Part shown: positions 57,889-64,000 of the stretch, one piece after another
Numbering within the stretch: position 1 is the stretch's first letter
Layout of the letters: each line of letters starts with the position of its first letter
Origin: Cyclobacteriaceae bacterium
GTDB taxonomy: Bacteria; Bacteroidota; Bacteroidia; Cytophagales; Cyclobacteriaceae
DNA length: 64,000 nt
Assembly (NCBI GenBank): GCA_019694875.1
Contig: JAIBBC010000001.1
Location: 744,001 to 808,000, forward strand
Direction of reading: 5' to 3'
Position numbers and translations under genes: made by a program
The notes under the pieces: generated by a model
Databases searched by the model: none
The model's input: the letters and a program-made list of their open reading frames with translations, nothing else
What the model was told of the DNA's origin: nothing

Positions 57889-60492
57889 CTACTTCTTCAT
57901 CATCGCGAGAATCTCGTTGAGTTTCAGCAGTGCCTCCACCGGAGAAATTGTATTAATGTCGATCTGCGAAAGCAAATCGTGAACGGCTTTTGATTTCGGA
58001 TCAAGTTCAAACAAGTTCATCTGGTTAACAGCCTTTGGTATTTCCTGCATTCTCTGTTTCGGCTCATTTTTATGCTTGTCTTTTTCCAGGAAATGTAAAA
58101 TGTCGTTTGCGCGTAACACAACTTTATTGGGCATACCTGCAAGCTGCGCTACGTGGATACCAAAACTGTGCTCGCTTCCGCCCGGCTTGAGCGTGCGCAT
58201 GAAAATAATTTTGTCGCCCGCCTCTTTCACGCTGACATTGAAATTTTTCACCCGTACATGATCTTCCGCCAGCTGGTTCAACTCGTGATAATGCGTAGCG
58301 AACAACGTCTTCGGTCGGAAGTCCTTATGATTATGCAGGTATTCAACAATCGCCCAGGCAATGGAAACGCCATCGTATGTGCTGGTGCCCCGACCGATCT
58401 CATCCATTAAAATCAGGCTGCGATCGCTCAGGTTGTTGAGGATGCTGGCTGTCTCGGTCATCTCTACCATGAACGTAGACTCGCCTTTCGATAAATTATC
58501 GCTCGCGCCCACGCGCGTGAACACCTTATCGACAATTCCAATCGAAGCCGCTTCCGCGGGAACAAAGCACCCGATCTGAGCCATTAATGTGATAAGTGCA
58601 ACTTGCCGAAGCAATGCCGACTTACCGGCCATATTCGGACCGGTGATGATCATGATCTGCTGAGAGTCGGTGTCGAGATGAACATCGTTCGGCACGTACT
58701 GATCACCGGCCGCAAGTTGTTTTTCAATAACCGGGTGTCGTCCGGCTTTGATGGTAATGGCTTTGCCTTCGCTGATTTCCGGTTTCACGTATTTATTCCG
58801 GTGCGCGATGCATGAGAACGAAAGCAGGCAATCGAGCTGTGCGATTATCCGGGCGTTTTGCTGAATCGGCACTACAAATTCGGACGCCTGGAGAACAAGC
58901 TCGAGGAACAAGCGCTGTTCAATTACATTCAGCTTCTCTTCGGCATGCAGGATTTTCTCCTCATAAACCTTCAGTTCCTCTGTGATGTAACGCTCGGCAT
59001 TCACCAGCGTTTGCTTGCGAATCCAGTCGGCCGGAACTTTGTCTTTATTTGCGTTGCTTACCTCCAGGTAATATCCGAAGACCTTGTTGTAGGAGATTTT
59101 TAACGAGTTTATACCCGTGCGCTCCACCTCACGTTTCTGTACCTGCAGCAGGTAGTCTTTTCCTGAAAATGCAATTGCCCGAAGTTCATCCAGTTCGGCA
59201 TTGACGCCCTCTTTAATAATACCGCCCTGGTGAATGAGCATGGGGGCTTCTTCGCTGAGTTCTTTCTCGATTTTATCAACGAGAAATTCGCACAGGTTTA
59301 ACTGATCGCCCAGCTTCCGCAACGAGGGAAGCTTTTGCGCGTCCACCAATTTCTTAACCGGTGCAATACGCTGAAGCGATTTCTTTAATTGAAGCAATTC
59401 GCGCGGATTAATGCGGCCGGCTGCAACTTTTGAAATGAGGCGTTCCAAATCCGCCATGTGTCGAAACTCTTCCAGGATTTTATCGGTGAGCTCGGTGCTC
59501 TGATAAAATGCATCCACAATCTGCAACCGTTCTTCGATCGCTTCTTTTTCTTTCAGCGGAAGCACCATCCATTTGCGGAGCTGGCGCGAGCCCATCGCGG
59601 TAACGGTTTGATCCAGAATCTCAATCAGCGGAACACCACCATCGCTGTTGGGTGCCGCAAGCTCCAGATTGCGAATTGTGAAGCGGTCGAGCCACACATA
59701 CTTCTCTTCATCAATGCGTGAAATCGATGCAATGTGCTGCGTGTCCTTATGCTCGGTGGCTTCCAGATAATGCAGCACGGCACCGGCTGCAACTATGGCC
59801 TCGTTTAGATTCTTCAGTCCGAAGCCTTTCAGGTTAGCCGTTTTGAACTGACTGGTTAACCGTTCGTGCGCAAAGTCGTACGCGTAAACCCATTCATCCA
59901 GCGCAAAGGTTGCATGCTTGTCACTGAATTGGTTTTCGAGTTTTTCACGATTCGATTTGCTGAAGATTATTTCCGCAGGAGCGAAACTCTGAATGAGCTT
60001 ATAGATATAGTGTTCTGTTCCCTGCGCTGCATAGAATTCGCCCGTGCTGATGTCGAGGAAAGACACGCCTACTGCTTGCTTGCCCACACAAATGGACGCG
60101 AGGAAGTTGTTATGCTTTTTTTCAAGCACATTATCGTTGAAGGAAACACCCGGAGTAACAAGTTCCGTTACACCACGTTTTACGATGCCCTTAACAAATT
60201 TCGGGTCTTCCAGCTGATCGCAGATGGCCACGCGGTTGCCCGCCCGCACAAGTTTCGGTAAATAATTATCCAACGCATGATGAGGGAAACCTGCAAGCTC
60301 AATTTCCGAAGCTGAACCGTTACCCCGTTTGGTAAGCGTTATGTCAAGCACACGCGCAGCCTTAATCGCATCTTCGCCAAACGTTTCGTAAAAGTCGCCT
60401 ACACGAAAAAGCAGCAGTGCGCCCGGGTACTTCGCCTTGATGGCGTTGTACTGTTTCATTAAGGGGGTATCCATTGCGCCTGCTCCGGCCAT
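57889..60492 (-). CDS. mutS: MutS, DNA mismatch recognition ATPase
   Basis: An 867-residue MutS1. It binds base mismatches and signals repair with MutL. The mismatch-binding motif GDFYETF is near residue 35 (LLLFRVGDFYETFGEDA), Walker A is GPNMAGKS at 618-625, followed by DEIGRGTSTYDG and the signature STFMVEMTETASIL. ATG at 60492 is preferred over a TTG at 60501; an exact -7 element TATCTTTG sits only 6 bp before it, so the leader must be very short unless translation starts at the ATG at 60474. A C-terminal clamp of about 50 residues ends the protein. Confidence 0.97.
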   Translation of the reverse strand: MAGAGAMDTPLMKQYNAIKAKYPGALLLFRVGDFYETFGEDAIKAARVLDITLTKRGNGSASEIELAGFPHHALDNYLPKLVRAGNRVAICDQLEDPKFVKGIVKRGVTELVTPGVSFNDNVLEKKHNNFLASICVGKQAVGVSFLDISTGEFYAAQGTEHYIYKLIQSFAPAEIIFSKSNREKLENQFSDKHATFALDEWVYAYDFAHERLTSQFKTANLKGFGLKNLNEAIVAAGAVLHYLEATEHKDTQHIASISRIDEEKYVWLDRFTIRNLELAAPNSDGGVPLIEILDQTVTAMGSRQLRKWMVLPLKEKEAIEERLQIVDAFYQSTELTDKILEEFRHMADLERLISKVAAGRINPRELLQLKKSLQRIAPVKKLVDAQKLPSLRKLGDQLNLCEFLVDKIEKELSEEAPMLIHQGGIIKEGVNAELDELRAIAFSGKDYLLQVQKREVERTGINSLKISYNKVFGYYLEVSNANKDKVPADWIRKQTLVNAERYITEELKVYEEKILHAEEKLNVIEQRLFLELVLQASEFVVPIQQNARIIAQLDCLLSFSCIAHRNKYVKPEISEGKAITIKAGRHPVIEKQLAAGDQYVPNDVHLDTDSQQIMIITGPNMAGKSALLRQVALITLMAQIGCFVPAEAASIGIVDKVFTRVGASDNLSKGESTFMVEMTETASILNNLSDRSLILMDEIGRGTSTYDGVSIAWAIVEYLHNHKDFRPKTLFATHYHELNQLAEDHVRVKNFNVSVKEAGDKIIFMRTLKPGGSEHSFGIHVAQLAGMPNKVVLRANDILHFLEKDKHKNEPKQRMQEIPKAVNQMNLFELDPKSKAVHDLLSQIDINTISPVEALLKLNEILAMMKK

Positions 60493-60498
60493 AGTGGG

Positions 60499-60506
60499 CA
60501 AAGATA
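60499..60506 (-). promoter_or_regulatory. Promoter -7 element of mutS
   Basis: The minus strand reads TATCTTTG, an exact TAnnTTTG match, 6 bp before the ATG at 60492, implying a transcript with almost no leader, or use of the ATG at 60474. Confidence 0.5.
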
Positions 60507-60662
60507 AAAAAGTCCGTCACGGTAAAAATGCCCTGCGTTATAAATGCCTTACCGGATGTCAGTCTGTGTCGGGGCACATTTCCACTCATTAAGTACCCCG
60601 CGTTAACATCCCCTTTACAATCCTTTAGGAACATGTTAACAGACCTTTGCATGGCACCGCGG

Positions 60663-60670
60663 TAGTTTTG
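60663..60670 (+). promoter_or_regulatory. Promoter -7 element of the thioredoxin-TPR gene
   Basis: TAGTTTTG is an exact TAnnTTTG match 17 bp before the ATG at 60688. A TTTG at 60646-60649 lies 13 bp upstream, closer than the usual -33 spacing, so the -33 assignment is uncertain. Confidence 0.45.
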
Positions 60671-60687
60671 ATGAAACCAAACTATCC

Positions 60688-61545
60688 ATGAAAAAATATC
60701 TACTCATCACGTTTATCCTCATTGCACTTCATGCTTACGCACAAAAAAGTCCTGATTTGTTGGGCTATTGTTCCGCAAAGGATCTTGAGCGCGAGCCTTA
60801 CGCCACGTGGTTCAAGCCGGGTTATGAAAATTATACGCCCACGGCCGACATCATCACGCAATTGAAAAAAGTCCGTCCCGAAAAGTTTAAAATTAAAATC
60901 GTATTCGGTTCGTGGTGTGGCGACAGCAAGCGTGAGGTGCCCCGGATGATGAGTGTGTTGAGAGCTGCCGGTTTCCCGGAGGAAAACATTCAGTTACTGG
61001 GTGTTTACGATTCGATGGCTGTGTACAAGCAAGGTCCGAATCGCGAAGAAAAAGGGTTGAACATCTATCGCGTACCGACCTTTATTGTTTATCAGAAAGA
61101 CAAAGAGATTGGAAGAATTGTAGAGTATCCGGTTGAATCACTCGAACGCGATATGCTTAAAATTCTAACCGGTCAGCCCTACACACACAATTATAAGAGC
61201 TATGCGCAAATTAATGCCTGGCTCGCTGCCGGTGTGCTTCGTGATGCAAACATCAATCCTCGCGGGCTGGCGCAACAGATCCGCAACGATGTTGCACGCG
61301 AGACCGACCTGAACAGTTGCGGCTATGTGTTGCTGATGCGTAACGATGTAGCGGAAGCGATCAATGTTTTCCGGATTAACGTGAGCCTTTTCCCACAATC
61401 GGCCAATTGCTTCGACAGCTTAGGTGAAGCCTTTATGATTGCCGGGATGAAGGAAGAATCGAAAGCCTGTTATCAGCACGTACTGGAACTTGATCCGCAG
61501 CATGCGAACGCTAAGGTGCAGCTTGAGAAGCTGAACAGAAATTAA
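60688..61545 (+). CDS. Secreted thioredoxin-fold protein with TPR tail
   Basis: A 285-residue secreted protein (signal MKKYLLITFILIALHAYAQ). Residues about 55-160 form a thioredoxin fold, but the active site reads WCGDSKREVP (W76 to P85) with only one cysteine where thioredoxins have CxxC, followed by the cis-proline YRVPTFIV. Residues about 200-285 hold two TPR-like helical repeats (AEAINVFRINVSLFPQSANC; ESKACYQHVLELDPQHANAK). It might act in redox handling or as a scaffold in the periplasm. Its TAA shares bases with the stop of the converging gene. Confidence 0.85.
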   Translation: MKKYLLITFILIALHAYAQKSPDLLGYCSAKDLEREPYATWFKPGYENYTPTADIITQLKKVRPEKFKIKIVFGSWCGDSKREVPRMMSVLRAAGFPEENIQLLGVYDSMAVYKQGPNREEKGLNIYRVPTFIVYQKDKEIGRIVEYPVESLERDMLKILTGQPYTHNYKSYAQINAWLAAGVLRDANINPRGLAQQIRNDVARETDLNSCGYVLLMRNDVAEAINVFRINVSLFPQSANCFDSLGEAFMIAGMKEESKACYQHVLELDPQHANAKVQLEKLNRN

Positions 61546-62504
61546 ATTTCCTCAACCTGTGAACTGCCGGTTGTTTGCAGCCGGTTATTCATTTCGTGGA
61601 TGGTGTCGTCAAGTTCTTTCATGCTCTGGGCAAGCATGGTTCGGATTTTTTTCTCCTCCGCGGGATCGATCGGCAGGTTCATCAGGTTAACCAACCCCCT
61701 GATCCGGCTTACCGGTGCACGCAACACGTGCGCATGAAAAAACGCATAGTCGGTCAGGCGGTTGTTTTGTTCCATCAGTTCCATCGTGCGTTCCCGCACG
61801 CGCGTTTCCAACTCTGTATTCGTAAGCTCAAGTTTCAGGCGCGTTTCTGACAGCTCACGATTTTGATTCACAATGGTTTCGTGCTGTTTTTGCTGAAGGG
61901 CAAAAAATTTGCGGTTAATTCGGAACACATAGATCAACACAAGGTTGAAAAAGATTGAAAAGAATAACGGATAAATGTGCAGCCGCAAGGTTGTGGTATA
62001 TGATAAAATGATTTCTGAAACCCCTCCGTGATCAAACCAGGAAACGAACTCAAACGAAAAAACCGTAATCAAAAATGAAAAAATCAGGAACGATATGTAT
62101 ACAAAACGTTCTTTCCGGAAGGAGAACATCAACAGTACCATGGTTGATGAAACGATCCCGAACATAGGATGCAAAAAATATCCATACACGGAAGCATCAC
62201 GCCAGATTGGGAAGCCCGTGATGAGTACTGTCCAGCTCACAAAAAAAATCAGGCGTGCGGTAAAGAAGTATCGAAAATGGTTTAATACAATGCCACCCAA
62301 TGCAACGATAAACAGTACAATGGGAATGGCCGCCCTGAACACATGAATGCCTTTCGTTAAATAATCTTCCGCTTTCATACCCAGAATAATTAGCAGAATG
62401 AGGGATATGATCGTGAAGACAATGTTCGATGAAATTACGCGGGAACGTAAATCCGGATCGAGCGAGTCGTCAACGCCAGCATGAAAAAGATTCTTTACTT
62501 TCAC
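61542..62504 (-). CDS. Membrane protein with histidine-kinase dimerisation motif but no ATPase domain
   Basis: A 320-residue protein (GTG start at 62504 chosen because it begins the family-like VKNLFHAG; a TTG at 62561 is also open). Six to seven membrane segments occupy about 30-205. A coiled coil follows (about 215-265), then the HisKA-like helix YAFFHAHVLRAPVSRIRGLV with the phosphoacceptor histidine, and the second helix (RTMLAQSMKELDDTIHEMNN). The protein then ends: the ATP-binding HATPase domain is missing. It could be a phosphotransfer or decoy subunit, or the remnant of a full kinase, though no HATPase fragment is found downstream. Confidence 0.75.
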   Translation of the reverse strand: MKVKNLFHAGVDDSLDPDLRSRVISSNIVFTIISLILLIILGMKAEDYLTKGIHVFRAAIPIVLFIVALGGIVLNHFRYFFTARLIFFVSWTVLITGFPIWRDASVYGYFLHPMFGIVSSTMVLLMFSFRKERFVYISFLIFSFLITVFSFEFVSWFDHGGVSEIILSYTTTLRLHIYPLFFSIFFNLVLIYVFRINRKFFALQQKQHETIVNQNRELSETRLKLELTNTELETRVRERTMELMEQNNRLTDYAFFHAHVLRAPVSRIRGLVNLMNLPIDPAEEKKIRTMLAQSMKELDDTIHEMNNRLQTTGSSQVEEI

Positions 62505-62639
62505 CTCGGTGGGGTCAGGGTGTTTAAAACGGGGGGCAAAAATCAGTAAAGCAGGCAACAATAAGAAATCGTGTAAATGATTATTTAGCTTTCTGTAATT
62601 CTGACTATCAATTGGTTACCAATAAACAAAACGTGTTTT

Positions 62640-63550
62640 ATGAAAATGATTCTAAGAAATTCGGGACTCTTACTTCTTGTTGCAATTATATTCGTTTCAG
62701 GAGGAGTTCACGCGCAGAAAAAAAATTCCGAAAAAAGTTTACTCTGGAAGATTTCCGGTAACGGATTGAAACAACCTTCGTATCTCTTTGGCACCTATCA
62801 TTTGTTAGGCGATAAATTTTTATCACAAGTGCCCGAAGTTCAGCAACCGTTTGCGGAGCAAAGGGTGTTGTGGTTGAACTTGTGCTTGATTCATCCCGGT
62901 TGATGAATGTAATGATGCAGTATGCCATTATGCAAAACAACAAGTTGTCGTCATTGTTGTCACCAGCTGATTTTCATTTAGTTGATTCAGTGTTCCGGGA
63001 AATTTCGGGTTATGAGTTAAAAACGTTCGACATGTTCAAACCTGCACAAGTATCGATGATGCTGATGTTAATACAGGCCCAAAAAGTAAATAGCTCTGAA
63101 TTACAAAAGTATTCCGGCACAGCACTGGATATTCACTTTGCCAACGTGGCAAAAAAGAACGGCACTTCGGTAACAGCCCTTGAAACGATGGAGCAACAGT
63201 TCGATATGCTTTTCAATCATTTTACGGTTGAAGAACAAGCCAAACAACTGGTGGAAATGGTGAAACAACACGACACCGCAGGCAAGTTTTCTACTGAGAT
63301 GACAACGGTTTACTTTGACAAAGATGTGATGAGACTTGGAGAACTGATCGATTCATATCCCGCTGAACTGACCGGCAACATGGATTATATGCTCAAGGAC
63401 CGAAATGTTAACTGGATGAAAGTTCTTCCTGATTTAATGAAAACCGGGTCACAGTTTATTGCCGTTGGTGCAGGCCATTTGCCGGGTGAAAACGGATTGA
63501 TCTCGTTGTTGAGAAAACAGGGTTATAAAGTGACGGCTGTAACAAAATGA
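62640..63550 (+). pseudogene. TraB/GumN-family protein gene interrupted by a frameshift
   Basis: Reading frame 1 from 62640 gives a signal peptide (ending GGVHAQ) and the family start SLLWKISGNGLKQPSYLFGTYHLLGDKFL, but fails near 62858 and runs into a stop at 62903. The frame from there on (AKGVVVELVLDSS) continues the family to 63550, with AVGAGHLPGENGLISLLRKQ at the end. One missing G in GCGGA(G)GCAAAGG would restore the frame. TraB/GumN proteins are metal-dependent peptidase-like proteins. The rest is well conserved and the stop overlaps the next start (ATGA), so the break is recent or a sequencing error. Confidence 0.85.
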
Positions 63551-64000
63551 AAAAATTAAAGCTCGAAGAACTGGGCCGGATTTCGGTTGAAGAATTTAAA
63601 GAAGCAGAAAAGTTACCCGTGTGCATCGTGCTGGATAATGTTCGCAGCTTACATAATGTCGGGTCGGCCTTCCGCACGGCCGATGCATTCCGGGTTGAAA
63701 AAATTATTCTCACGGGTATCACCGGCACACCCCCGCACCGTGAAATTCAGAAATCAGCTTTAGGTGCAACCGAATCGGTGGCGTGGGAGTATTTCGAAAG
63801 TGCTTCGGAGGCGGTTAAAAATCTCAAAGCAGAGGGTTACGAAGTTCTTATCATTGAACAAACAACCGGCAGTATCCCGGTTCATGAATTTGTACCGGCC
63901 TTAGAGAAAAAATACTGCCTGGTGTTCGGCAACGAAGTAGACGGTGTGAGCGATGAAGTGATTGCACTTGGCGACCGCGCACTGGAAATTCCACAGACGG
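63547..64000 (+). CDS. TrmH/SpoU-family RNA 2'-O-ribose methyltransferase (5' part)
   Basis: A methyltransferase of the SPOUT superfamily; 151 codons are visible before the window ends. It transfers a methyl group from S-adenosylmethionine to the 2'-OH of a tRNA or rRNA nucleotide. The SPOUT motif 1 is PVCIVLDNVRSLHNVGSAFR (the N and R are catalytic) and motif 2 is EKKYCLVFGNEVDGVS. The missing end would hold motif 3. The start ATG overlaps the TraB/GumN stop, so translation may depend on the upstream gene being read through. The exact target nucleotide is unknown. Confidence 0.92.
   Translation, partial: MKKLKLEELGRISVEEFKEAEKLPVCIVLDNVRSLHNVGSAFRTADAFRVEKIILTGITGTPPHREIQKSALGATESVAWEYFESASEAVKNLKAEGYEVLIIEQTTGSIPVHEFVPALEKKYCLVFGNEVDGVSDEVIALGDRALEIPQT

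Overview
The window looks like chromosomal DNA of a free-living Bacteroidota, most likely of the order Cytophagales. The evidence is two secreted proteins with type IX secretion (T9SS) C-terminal sorting domains, a TonB-dependent receptor with a carboxypeptidase-like N-terminal domain followed by a lipoprotein, two LytS/LytTR pairs, many SPII lipoproteins, weak Shine-Dalgarno sequences, and -7 promoter elements of the Bacteroidetes TAnnTTTG type in front of several genes. The genus cannot be fixed by reading alone.

Layout. 1-4045: end of a PolB-like exonuclease gene, RNase R, a VapC-type toxin-antitoxin pair and a polyprenyl synthase. 4120-8330: a secreted degenerate metallo-beta-lactamase-fold protein with a small secreted partner, divergent from the first LytS/LytTR system. 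8327-15083: a glycosyltransferase, an ECF sigma factor overlapping a short anti-sigma-like gene, an acidic protein, UvrA carrying a palindromic in-frame insert, and a class C beta-lactamase-like lipoprotein. 15161-19460: a PadR regulator with a MacB/FtsX-like permease, then an AT-rich zincin-like gene. 19511-24430: purine nucleoside phosphorylase, lytic transglycosylase, LOG-family protein, TIGR01777 epimerase and two unknowns. 24495-31131: a TonB receptor/lipoprotein operon, MoxR ATPase, and a SemiSWEET sugar transporter. 31283-38312: lipoproteins, an exonuclease-GIY-YIG nuclease, a holin-like membrane protein, a CotH-kinase T9SS cargo, an orphan ExbD with a tiny membrane ORF, and a cyclophilin. 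38309-41994: a tight gene row globin, alpha-L-fucosidase, beta-galactosidase, cyclophilin. 42040-45400: small secreted or unknown proteins, then tRNA-Leu, a degenerate tRNA-Leu fragment and tRNA-Gly. 45532-64000: DinB-like protein, fatty-acid desaturase, PhnD-like binding protein, alpha/beta hydrolase, intradiol dioxygenase fused to a redoxin domain, second LytS/LytTR pair, DUF3857/transglutaminase protein, a large T9SS cargo, MutS, a thioredoxin-TPR protein, a truncated histidine-kinase-like protein, a frameshifted TraB/GumN gene and the start of a TrmH-family rRNA/tRNA methyltransferase gene.

How it fits together. Most of the window is housekeeping (RNA decay, nucleotide-excision and mismatch repair, lipid and purine metabolism) mixed with envelope and secretion functions. 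The fucosidase and galactosidase are both predicted lipoproteins and would together trim fucosylated galactosides. The two LytS/LytTR pairs and the PadR/permease pair are local regulatory modules. No prophage, CRISPR array, transposase or dedicated defence island was found. The most unusual items are small-scale: palindromic repeats inserted into uvrA and into a duplicated tRNA-Leu fragment, a perfect inverted repeat over the globin promoter, and tandem 11-bp-spaced repeats upstream of the TonB receptor.
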